A stretch of 61,740 nt of DNA, taken from JALZAQ01 sp038253885 (GTDB lineage Bacteria > Gemmatimonadota > Gemmatimonadetes > Gemmatimonadales > Gemmatimonadaceae). A program made the position numbers and the translations under genes. The notes under the pieces are model-generated. The model saw only the letters and a program-made list of their open reading frames with translations, had not been told where the DNA came from and searched no databases. The DNA lies in contig JBBSGP010000018.1 in the NCBI GenBank assembly GCA_038253885.1, forward strand, positions 1-61,740, read 5' to 3'. Below are positions 1 through 7,143 of the stretch, piece by piece; the first letter of the stretch is position 1; every line of letters begins with the position of its first letter.

Positions 1-1840
1 ACGGCATCGAACCCTGCATCATCCGCCGCATCATCGCCTGCTGATCAGCGGGCATGTGATCGATCATCTCGGTCATTAGCCGTCGCATCGTCGTATCGGC
101 GAGCACGCGACGCCGGATGATCGGATCAGCCATCATGCGCTCGTACAACCTCTCCATTGCGGCCATCGGCATTGTGTCGGTCGCCGTCATCCCGGGCATG
201 GAGGGCATCGCGTGCGATGTCGAGTCCGCGCGTGGCGGTACGGGCATCGGCATGCTGGCCATCGACGAATCGCGGCCGCTCATTGGGCGTGGCGTTGCAC
301 GGGAGCTGTCCATGCGCATCGTGGTGTCGCGGGCCGACTGCGCCGAGTCGCGCGGCATACCCGGCATCGATGCCATGGTTGGCGCACCGGCGCCATGTGT
401 GGGCCCGTGCGCGTCCATATTCATCTGCATGTCCGAGTGAGCACCCATCGCCATGCGACTGGGTCGAAAGCGCACAAAGATCGCGAACCCCGCGGGCGCG
501 CGTGTTCCGTACGCGGGTTCGAGTGTACTGGGGATCACGTTCACCGAGCCTCTGGCTCCGAGTCCGATGCTGCCGCCTGTGAAGCGGCCGATCTCGCGCA
601 CGTACCCGAGTACCAGCGAACCGACAGTGAACCGCGTGTCGGGCGTGATCGCGGCGAACGCGGCGACGCCGGGCTGCTCGGCGGCATCGACCGCGAGATC
701 GGCGGCGCTCTTCTGCACGAGCTCCGCGCGGCCGAAGACTGTGTTCCTGCCGTCGAGATCGAGATTCGTCTCCGCCAGCACACTGTTGGAGAGCGTGTTC
801 GAGGCGCCTTCGCTCACGCCGCTCTCCTTGTTGGCACCGTAGATGAGCGCGCTCGACCATTCCCCCTTCGCGCCGACGGTGCGACCGTACAGCGCGGTCG
901 CCGTAACACGGCGTTGCGAGACCTCGGGGTGGAGGGCCTCAGGAGTCTTGAGGTAGGCGTATGACGTGCTCACGCTCACATTTGGGCTCGGATTGAACGT
1001 CAGACGCCCAGCATAGGAGTCGAAGCTGCGGCCCCTGTAGTCGAAGTTGGTGCGGTTCTCGTCGGGCTCGCGGCCGTTGAAGATGGAGCCCTCGAGCTTG
1101 AGAGTGCGCGAGTAAAGCGCCGCGGTGGCGACACCGAAGGAGATGTGCGTCGCATCCTGCCAATGGTGGCCGAGTGGCGCCATCGGATCGCTCGCCGCTG
1201 AGGGCCGGTGGGGAAACGCAACCGGACCGCTCGCCGGTTCGCCGACCGGGGCAAGATAGAGTTGCAGGCCGAGGTTGTTCGCGATCGGATGCTCGTAGAT
1301 GCCGGCGAGCTCCATAAAAAGGTCGTGCGGATGCTGCCGGTCGTGGAGCGGCTGGCGCCGATAGGCTTCACCTGACTGCAGCAGGAGCGGATACCCGCGC
1401 GGCGTGACCGTAAAGGGGTCGAGGCTCATCATCCCGCGGAGTTGGAAGCGTCCAGATCCGAGCGGGTGAGTCGCCATGAGCATGCCCCAGTTCGGCGCGC
1501 CGAACTGTTCGTCGCCGCGATCACTGTATTGCTTGTCGTACTGCACGAACGCGACCCCGTGAAGCATGAGCTCCCACTGGCCGGCGATGAGATGCTTGGC
1601 GTGCATCGGCGAGCGGTCAGGCAGCCACGTCGTGCCCGACCCGGTCCGCGTCATCGGTACGCCGATGGGATCAACCATGGACATCGTCACCGGCTTGGTC
1701 GTGTCCGCCATGCCGGCCATTCCTGGCATCGCGCGCATGGTATCGCGAGTCGCACCCCTTTGAGCGGCGGCGACGCTCGCGAGTGCGAACGAGGCGGCAA
1801 GTGCGAAAGCCGCGCGAACGATCGGATATGACGGCAACAT
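1..1840 (-). CDS. Met-rich outer-membrane beta-barrel-like protein (3' end outside window)
   Basis: An uninterrupted reading frame runs from an ATG at 1840 to the window edge (613 codons, no stop), so the gene is partial. The first ~27 residues are a signal peptide (hydrophobic run ending in AAAQ). Residues ~60-460 are rich in alternating aromatic/polar strands (for example WELMLHGVAFVQYDKQY and IFNGREPDENRTNFDYRGR), as expected of an outer-membrane barrel. From residue ~463 to the edge the protein is about 20% methionine with interspersed His and Asp (MGAHSDMQMNMDAHG, MASMPMP). Met-rich tails are known copper-binding features of CopB/PcoB-type proteins, but I do not recognise the family here. 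It lies 160 nt downstream of, and on the same strand as, the BlaI/M56 pair. The gap holds a weak promoter-like pair (TTTACA, 17 nt, CACTAT). Confidence 0.75.
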   Translation of the reverse strand, partial: MLPSYPIVRAAFALAASFALASVAAAQRGATRDTMRAMPGMAGMADTTKPVTMSMVDPIGVPMTRTGSGTTWLPDRSPMHAKHLIAGQWELMLHGVAFVQYDKQYSDRGDEQFGAPNWGMLMATHPLGSGRFQLRGMMSLDPFTVTPRGYPLLLQSGEAYRRQPLHDRQHPHDLFMELAGIYEHPIANNLGLQLYLAPVGEPASGPVAFPHRPSAASDPMAPLGHHWQDATHISFGVATAALYSRTLKLEGSIFNGREPDENRTNFDYRGRSFDSYAGRLTFNPSPNVSVSTSYAYLKTPEALHPEVSQRRVTATALYGRTVGAKGEWSSALIYGANKESGVSEGASNTLSNSVLAETNLDLDGRNTVFGRAELVQKSAADLAVDAAEQPGVAAFAAITPDTRFTVGSLVLGYVREIGRFTGGSIGLGARGSVNVIPSTLEPAYGTRAPAGFAIFVRFRPSRMAMGAHSDMQMNMDAHGPTHGAGAPTMASMPGMPRDSAQSARDTTMRMDSSRATPRPMSGRDSSMASMPMPVPPRADSTSHAMPSMPGMTATDTMPMAAMERLYERMMADPIIRRRVLADTTMRRLMTEMIDHMPADQQAMMRRMMQGSMP

Positions 1841-2000
1841 GATAGGATCCGCGACGGGGTTTTGTGGTGCATAAAATCTAGACGCAAATAGTGGGCTCGC
1901 GCTTTGACGGTGTAAAGGGCACTCGGCTACTGACGCCGCGCGCTCAACCGGGATGACTGCGGAGGCCCGGCGACGCGCACTGCGGCTCAGGCCAACGAAA

Positions 2001-3107
2001 TCACTCGCCCGTGTGCGGGCACGGCACGCTCGGGACTTCGCCCTGGCAGAACAGGTGCGTGAGGGCAAAGGTGTGGTGGTGCGTGCAATGCTCCAGCGGA
2101 GAGTGCGCGGCCGGCAGGGGATGGGCCATGATGAGTCCCGAGACCCAAACGGCAGCGAGGGCCGCTGTGGCGCTCGCGACAGAGCGCCGGGTCAGGTGCG
2201 TCCCGAACGCGACCTCTTCACCGGCGAGCCGTCTTACGCGGCGCTCCAGCAGATCTTGCCGGTGAAACCCGACCGCACCGATCACCGCGGCGTCGGACAT
2301 CGCACCGCAGCGAAAAAACACGTCCGCATCGGCGACCGCGAGAATCGCCGACGCCAGGACGAGTGGTCCGCGGAGGGTGTCGCCATCGCCTGCGAGAATC
2401 CCCACCGCACGCGCCGCGTGGTCGTCGGCCGCAACCTCCATCTCATCGGCGGCATCATCAGCGATGCGTCGAATCGCGGGGAGCCAGAAGAGCACGTGCG
2501 CGAGGAAGCGGAGGAGCGACAGCCGAAGTGGATCACGCCGATCGACATGCGCCTTCTCGTGGGAAAGCAGCGCCATGAGCTCGTCCGCAGAAATCCGGTC
2601 GGCCAAAGCGCGGTCGGCGTAAACGATCGGCCGCATCCACCCGGCGGTGAACGCGGGCACGGGTAGACCGTCGAGCACGCGCAGACGTGTTCGCTCGAGA
2701 CCGGCGCGTGTCGCCGCGAGCGCGAACGCCTCGCCCGACCGAGGGACCCATGCCGGCAACAAGTGCAGCAGCTGTCCAAGGCGGCGGCGCGCGCGCATCC
2801 GGCTCCAAATCGCATAGACCAGGCCCGCGATCAGAAGCAGGTGAAAGATCCCGTGCACTGGTGCCATCAGGATGTGCAAGGCGACGAGGCAGAAGGCGCC
2901 TAGATGCTCACGGCCGGCGAGCAGTGCCTCCACCCGGCTCGACACATGATGGCCGAAGACAGGTAGTGTGCTCACGACGATGAGCGCTCCGATTGAGAGC
3001 ACGATCCCTCGCCGGTGCACCTGCTCGCGCTGCACCGCTGCCCGTGGCAGGAAGGCCGAGGCTGGTGCGTGCTCGCGGCCGTGCGCGGTCCCCCGCGGGT
3101 GTCTCAC
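2001..3107 (-). CDS. M56-family (BlaR1/MecR1-like) membrane metalloprotease with His/Cys-rich C-terminal tail
   Basis: A 368-residue integral membrane zinc protease, predicted to sense an outside signal and relieve repression by its partner BlaI. It shows N-terminal membrane segments (~34-52 and ~70-101), the zinc motif HEKAH at 183-187 with a downstream glutamate in DEMEVAADDHA, and a last membrane segment at ~310-328. Classical BlaR1 has a ~250-residue penicillin-binding sensor after this segment. Here only ~40 residues follow, containing eight His and three Cys (EHCTHHHTFALTHLFC, then CPHTGE), which looks like a metal-binding sensor. The start is a GTG overlapping the stop of the blaI-like gene as GTGA, so translation is probably coupled. 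The beta-lactam role is unlikely because the sensor domain is absent. Confidence 0.88.
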   Translation of the reverse strand: MRHPRGTAHGREHAPASAFLPRAAVQREQVHRRGIVLSIGALIVVSTLPVFGHHVSSRVEALLAGREHLGAFCLVALHILMAPVHGIFHLLLIAGLVYAIWSRMRARRRLGQLLHLLPAWVPRSGEAFALAATRAGLERTRLRVLDGLPVPAFTAGWMRPIVYADRALADRISADELMALLSHEKAHVDRRDPLRLSLLRFLAHVLFWLPAIRRIADDAADEMEVAADDHAARAVGILAGDGDTLRGPLVLASAILAVADADVFFRCGAMSDAAVIGAVGFHRQDLLERRVRRLAGEEVAFGTHLTRRSVASATAALAAVWVSGLIMAHPLPAAHSPLEHCTHHHTFALTHLFCQGEVPSVPCPHTGE

Positions 3108-3583
3108 TGATCTGCCTTGGCGTCGCGCGCCGCGTTGCGGAGTTTTCGGCGGACGAGCCGCCCGAGTTCGGCAAGCCGTTCGGGGTCACGCTCCGCGAGC
3201 ACGTCGACAAACGAGGACGCGACGGCGTCCGGGCCAAACGAAAGGATCCCTTCCACAACACGTCGTGAAGTCTGCGCGCGGAACTCGTTCTCGCTCATCG
3301 TCGCGGAGAAGTGGAGCAGGTCGTCGCGCTTGGCGCGCCGAAGCAGTCCCTTCGCGACAAGCTTGTTCAGCACCGTGATCACGGTGAGCTGGGCGACGGG
3401 ATGGGATCGCACGACGCGGTCGTGAACGGCTCGTGCCGGGACGGGCTTCGCGATTCCCCAGACGGCCAGCATCACGCGCGATTCGAGGTCGCCGAGCACT
3501 TTGGCGAGGCCATCGGCCGAAAGACGGACGGTGTCCTGTAGCCGTGGCTTCTTTGCGTCGCGTCGGCGCCCTTTCTCCGGCAT
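3104..3583 (-). CDS. BlaI/MecI/CopY-family transcriptional repressor
   Basis: A 159-residue winged-helix repressor. The N-terminal half has the family pattern (LGDLESRVMLAVWG, then TVITVLNKLVAKGLLRR) and the C-terminal half is the helical dimerisation region that M56 proteases cleave in the Bla/Mec systems. A basic 15-residue N-terminal extension precedes the domain. It is the first gene of a same-strand set repressor - M56 protease - Met-rich outer-membrane protein. The start is ATG 3583. An imperfect dyad lies just upstream and could be its own operator. BlaI and CopY belong to one family, so beta-lactam or copper signals are both possible; the neighbours favour metal. Confidence 0.9.
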   Translation of the reverse strand: MPEKGRRRDAKKPRLQDTVRLSADGLAKVLGDLESRVMLAVWGIAKPVPARAVHDRVVRSHPVAQLTVITVLNKLVAKGLLRRAKRDDLLHFSATMSENEFRAQTSRRVVEGILSFGPDAVASSFVDVLAERDPERLAELGRLVRRKLRNAARDAKADQ

Positions 3584-3591
3584 TCGTCAAG

Positions 3592-3622
3592 TTAGCGTAC
3601 TTGTCATGCTGCGTACAGCTAA
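3592..3622. promoter_or_regulatory. candidate BlaI-type operator dyad
   Basis: Arms TTAGCGTAC (3592-3600) and GTACAGCTAA (3613-3622) form an imperfect inverted repeat around a 12-nt centre, 9 nt upstream of the repressor ATG. Position and symmetry suit an autoregulatory operator. The arms do not match the textbook TACA/TGTA site well, so confidence is low. Confidence 0.35.
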
Positions 3623-3677
3623 GCCGATGCGCGATGCTCACTGGAATGCCGGGTCACTGCCTGATGCGCCACGACGC

Positions 3678-3959
3678 CAGGCGGCTTTCGCCCCGCTGGC
3701 CAAACTCGGCGATGACGATTTCGGCCCGAGACTCGGAAACAAGCTCATGGGCCAGGTCAACCTCGTCCGCGCGGGATGGAGGGTCGTTCACGCTCACGAG
3801 CGGCGTCCTGGCCGAGCAACGGATGCCAGGCAGCGCCGCTATCAGCCTCGTCAACGCAGGTCTGGAGGGATTCGTCGGGGCCGCAGCGCTGGAGTTGCCT
3901 CGTGGCCTGCGCGTCAACGTGTGAGCCCGCCCTGGCTGGCCGAAACATGGGCGCCATAG
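3678..3959 (+). pseudogene. remnant of a short-chain dehydrogenase/reductase (SDR), frameshifted and 5'-truncated
   Basis: Three consecutive pieces of one SDR protein are readable in two frames. QAAFAPLAKLGDDDFG to GQVNLVRAG (3678-3776) is in one frame. DGGSFTLTSGVLAEQRMPG through LELPRGLRVNV (from 3775 to ~3920) is in the next. VSPPWLAETWAP then returns to the first frame up to a TAG at 3957. The second break looks like a one-base loss (GTGTGAGC where GTGGTGAGC is expected). The Rossmann N-terminus with the glycine motif is missing, and so is the 3' end. The order of motifs (NKLMGQVNLVR, GSFTLTSG, SAAISLVNAGLEGF, GLRVNVVSPPW) is that of short SDRs of ~200 residues. No functional product is expected. 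The rest of 3623-4063 shows no gene. Confidence 0.72.
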
Positions 3960-4063
3960 GCGGCGATCGATCGGCCGGCCGACCCGCAGCCGAGGTGGCC
4001 CGCGCATATGTGACGAGCGTCGGGGGAGATCAGACCGGCGCAGTCAACTCCGCCTCACACCGT

Positions 4064-4465
4064 CTATGGACAGGTCGCGACGCCTTCCACCTGCCCGGGG
4101 CCGACGTCTGCCCCGTAATGGATCTGGCAGCTGTTGGCAGAGGCCAAGATTGTCGAATTGACGCCGACGGCGGACCATCCCCTCGCCGGATCGAGGCTCG
4201 TGATCGTGACGGTCACGCTCTTGGAGGTCTTGTAGTTGAGCGCGGCCTGATCGGTCGAGTACACCCGAGTGTCCGTGAAGTAGCTCTCCTCGACGGTGAC
4301 GAGATTGCGAAGGTCCGACTTTATCGTAGCAAAGCCGGCTTTGTCCTTCGAGTCGGAGTACTTGTAGATGGCGATCGTTGCCAGGATGCCAATGATCACG
4401 ATGACGAGCAGGATCTCGATCAGCGTGAATCCTTTCCGAGCCTTTGCGCGCGCCGGTGTCGGCAT
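4064..4465 (-). CDS. type IV pilin-like major prepilin
   Basis: A 133-residue prepilin. A short basic leader (MPTPARAKARKG) is followed by the classical class III signal FTLIEILLVIVIIGILATIA with Glu at +5 of the mature protein; prepilin peptidase would cleave between G and F. The rest is a small globular domain with two Cys (ANSCQIHYG and ATCP at the very end) that could form the C-terminal disulfide loop of pilins. I chose ATG 4465 because AAAGGAG lies 9 nt upstream and the upstream in-frame extension is not pilin-like. No assembly genes are adjacent, so it is an isolated pilin or pseudopilin. Confidence 0.9.
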   Translation of the reverse strand: MPTPARAKARKGFTLIEILLVIVIIGILATIAIYKYSDSKDKAGFATIKSDLRNLVTVEESYFTDTRVYSTDQAALNYKTSKSVTVTITSLDPARGWSAVGVNSTILASANSCQIHYGADVGPGQVEGVATCP

Positions 4466-4603
4466 GCAGCACCGCTCCTTTGGTGCGAAGGGAGTGTGCA
4501 GGACTTGAGCAAGGATTGCCCTCTCCCCTAGTATCGGACGCAAGGCTCTCGCGCCAGGGGGGAAGGAGCCTCCCAGCCGGTCCACATCACACGCGGCAAG
4601 GCG

Positions 4604-5758
4604 CTAACCCCCGGATCTGCTGGCGAGGCTGTCCGTGGTCTCCGCGTCGAACATGTGCAGGCGCTCGGGAGGGAACCGGAGCGTGATCGGCGCCCCCTGG
4701 GGCGGCATCCGCCGCGGTAATGAGCGCGCGGTGACTTCGACCGCTCCAGCGCTCGCGTAAACCAACATCTCGTTTCCCAGCGGCTCGACCAGATCGACGC
4801 GCATGGACACGACGCCCGCTTCGGCTGTTTCCGCCAACTCGAGCTCTTCCGGGCGAATACCGAGGACGACCGCCCTTTCGGCGCGCCCGGCGAGCGCCGG
4901 CGCCCAGCTCGACGGGATAGGGAGCTGCATGACGCCGTCGCCGGCTCGGAAGTGGAGCTTCCCTCCGTCCGCTCCCCCGGTCGGCGCGGTATCCCCGGAG
5001 CCGCGCGCCAGAATGCCGCTCACGAGATTCATCGGCGGACTGCCGATGAAGGTCGCGACGAACGTGTTGCGCGGATTCGCGTACAGCATCATCGGCGCGT
5101 CGATCTGCTGCACATGACCGGCATTGAGCACCACGATCCGGTCGCCCAGCGTCATCGCTTCCACCTGGTCATGGGTGACGTAGATCATCGTCGCTCCGAG
5201 CTGCCGATGGAGCCGTGAGATCTCCCGGCGCATCTGGACACGCAACTTCGCATCGAGATTTGACAGCGGCTCATCGAACAGAAAGACCTGCGGATGACGA
5301 ACGATGGCTCGTCCCACCGCCACCCGCTGCCGCTGTCCACCCGACATGTGGCGAGGCTTGCGCTGCAGAAGATCTTCGATGCCGAGGATGGTGGCCGCCT
5401 CGCTGACGCGGGTCTCGATCTCGGGTTTCGGCATCCCGCGCAGTGTCAGCGCGAACGCCATGTTGTCGTAGGCCGTCATGTGCGGGTAGAGCGCGTAATT
5501 CTGGAAGACCATCGCGATGTCACGCTCCTTCGCGGGGACATGATTCACCACCCGGTCCCCGATCAGGAGCTGCCCTCCCGAGATGGACTCGAGACCGGCG
5601 ATCATTCGCAGCGTCGTGCTCTTACCGCATCCCGACGGACCGACCAGGACGACGAACTCTCCATCCGCCACCTCCAGATCCACGCCGTGCACGGCCACCT
5701 GCTCGCGGCTGCCGTCGCGGTATATCTTGCGAACGCCCTGCAGGGTCACGCTGGCCAT
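4604..5758 (-). CDS. MsmX/UgpC-type ABC transporter ATP-binding protein
   Basis: A 384-residue ATPase that would power carbohydrate import. Visible motifs are Walker A GPSGCGKST, signature SGGQRQRVA, Walker B VFLFDEPLSNLDAK, the H-loop THD, and a C-terminal TOBE/regulatory domain (LGIRPEELELAE, then VDLVEPLGNE). This long C-terminal domain is typical of ATPases serving sugar and oligosaccharide importers. The start ATG 5758 gives the conserved N-terminus MASVTLQGVRKIYRDG. The two permeases and the binding protein are encoded on the same strand at 13.9-16.9 kb, separated by the phosphorylase and the divergent GH1 gene. Only 14 nt separate this start from the GH1 start, so its promoter must lie inside the GH1 gene or nearby. 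Confidence 0.93.
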   Translation of the reverse strand: MASVTLQGVRKIYRDGSREQVAVHGVDLEVADGEFVVLVGPSGCGKSTTLRMIAGLESISGGQLLIGDRVVNHVPAKERDIAMVFQNYALYPHMTAYDNMAFALTLRGMPKPEIETRVSEAATILGIEDLLQRKPRHMSGGQRQRVAVGRAIVRHPQVFLFDEPLSNLDAKLRVQMRREISRLHRQLGATMIYVTHDQVEAMTLGDRIVVLNAGHVQQIDAPMMLYANPRNTFVATFIGSPPMNLVSGILARGSGDTAPTGGADGGKLHFRAGDGVMQLPIPSSWAPALAGRAERAVVLGIRPEELELAETAEAGVVSMRVDLVEPLGNEMLVYASAGAVEVTARSLPRRMPPQGAPITLRFPPERLHMFDAETTDSLASRSGG

Positions 5759-5772
5759 GAACCACCGCCACG

Positions 5773-7128
5773 ATGAGTGAGTCCTATAAATTTCCCGAAG
5801 GGTTTCTGTGGGGCGCGTCCACATCCGCGTACCAGATCGAGGGATCTCCTCTGGCCGATGGAGCAGGGGCGAGTAACTGGCACCGCTTCTCGCACACTCC
5901 GGGACGCACCTTCGAGGGCCAGACGGGTGATGTCGCCTGTGACCACTATCGGCGCGCCGACGCCGACGTCGCGCTCATGGCCGAGCTCGGCCTGAGCGCG
6001 TACCGGTTCAGCATCGCCTGGGGTCGCATCCTGCCGGAGGGGAAAGGCCGCGTGAACCCGGCAGGCGTCGCCTTCTACGACCGGCTGTTGGACCTGCTGC
6101 TCGCGCGCGGAATCCAGCCCATGGTGACGCTCTACCACTGGGACCTCCCGTCGGCGCTCGATGATCGCGGCGGATGGCTCAACCGCGACATCGCCGACTG
6201 GTTCTCGGAATACGCACGCGTCTGCTTCCGGGAGTTCGGCGATCGCGTACCGCTGTGGGCCACCCTCAACGAACCATGGGTGGTGATGGATGGAGGCTAC
6301 CTGAATGGCGGGTTGGCTCCGGGGCACGTGAGTCTCTACGAGCCCCCACGCGTGACGAACAACCTGATGCGCGCCCACGGCGCTGCCGTGCTGGCGTATC
6401 GGGCGGAGGGGAATCAGAAGATCGGACTGGTGGTAAATCTCGAGCCCAAGGATCCGGCCACGAGCAGCGCCGATGACGTGGCCGCGACCGCGCGCGCGGA
6501 TGCCTACATGAACCGGCAGTACCTCGATCCGGCTCTCCTGGGATCCTACCCGGCGGAGATGCGGGACATCTTCGATGAGGCGTGGCCACTCATCCCCGAC
6601 GCGGACCTCGCGCTGGCGCGACAGCCCATCGATTTTCTCGGCATCAACTATTACACGCGAAGCGTGACGCGACACGCGCCTGCTGCGTGGCCCGTCCGCG
6701 CGGCCGCGGTCAGACAATCCAACCAGGCTCACACCGAGCTCGGCTGGGAGGTATCGCCCGCGTCGCTCACCCGCGTGCTGCTCTGGGTACGAGAGCGTTA
6801 CGGACCCATCCCGCTCTACATCACCGAGAACGGAGCCGCCTTCTACGACCCGCCCCACGTGGTGGACGGAACGGTCGAGGATCCGCTGCGCGTGTGGTAT
6901 TACCGCGAACACCTCCGAGCCGTGTACTCGGCGATTCGGCAGGGGGCGGATATTCGCGGCTACTTCGCGTGGTCGCTGCTCGACAATTACGAATGGAGTC
7001 ACGGATTCTCGAAGCGCTTCGGGCTCGTGCACGTGGACTTCGATTCGCTTGCACGCACGCCGAAGCGCAGCGCCCGCTTCTACTCGGATGTGATCAGAAG
7101 CCATGGCGCCGTGCTGGGAGGCGGATGA
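5773..7128 (+). CDS. GH1 family beta-glucosidase
   Basis: A 451-residue cytoplasmic retaining beta-glucosidase with no signal peptide. The GH1 N-terminal signature FPEGFLWGASTSAYQIEG starts at residue 7, fixing ATG 5773. The acid/base glutamate is E167 in TLNEPW and the nucleophile is E352 in YITENGAA. The C-terminal aglycone region SLLDNYEWSHGFSKRFGL is also present. In this locus it probably removes terminal glucose from imported oligosaccharides such as sophorose and complements the GH94 phosphorylase. It is encoded opposite to the surrounding genes and converges on the phosphorylase with 15 nt between the stops. Confidence 0.95.
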   Translation: MSESYKFPEGFLWGASTSAYQIEGSPLADGAGASNWHRFSHTPGRTFEGQTGDVACDHYRRADADVALMAELGLSAYRFSIAWGRILPEGKGRVNPAGVAFYDRLLDLLLARGIQPMVTLYHWDLPSALDDRGGWLNRDIADWFSEYARVCFREFGDRVPLWATLNEPWVVMDGGYLNGGLAPGHVSLYEPPRVTNNLMRAHGAAVLAYRAEGNQKIGLVVNLEPKDPATSSADDVAATARADAYMNRQYLDPALLGSYPAEMRDIFDEAWPLIPDADLALARQPIDFLGINYYTRSVTRHAPAAWPVRAAAVRQSNQAHTELGWEVSPASLTRVLLWVRERYGPIPLYITENGAAFYDPPHVVDGTVEDPLRVWYYREHLRAVYSAIRQGADIRGYFAWSLLDNYEWSHGFSKRFGLVHVDFDSLARTPKRSARFYSDVIRSHGAVLGGG

Positions 7129-7143
7129 GACGGTGGACGTCAT

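Noticed and set aside
481..520. tRNA-like GGTTCGA motif
   Set aside because: No cloverleaf can be drawn around it and it is inside a coding region.
126..860. 244-codon minus-strand frame starting at 860
   Set aside because: It is in another frame inside the Met-rich outer-membrane gene, whose own frame is open from 1840 to the edge and has a signal peptide.
5746..7143. 465-codon minus-strand frame over the GH1 gene
   Set aside because: Mirror frame of GH1; no motifs.
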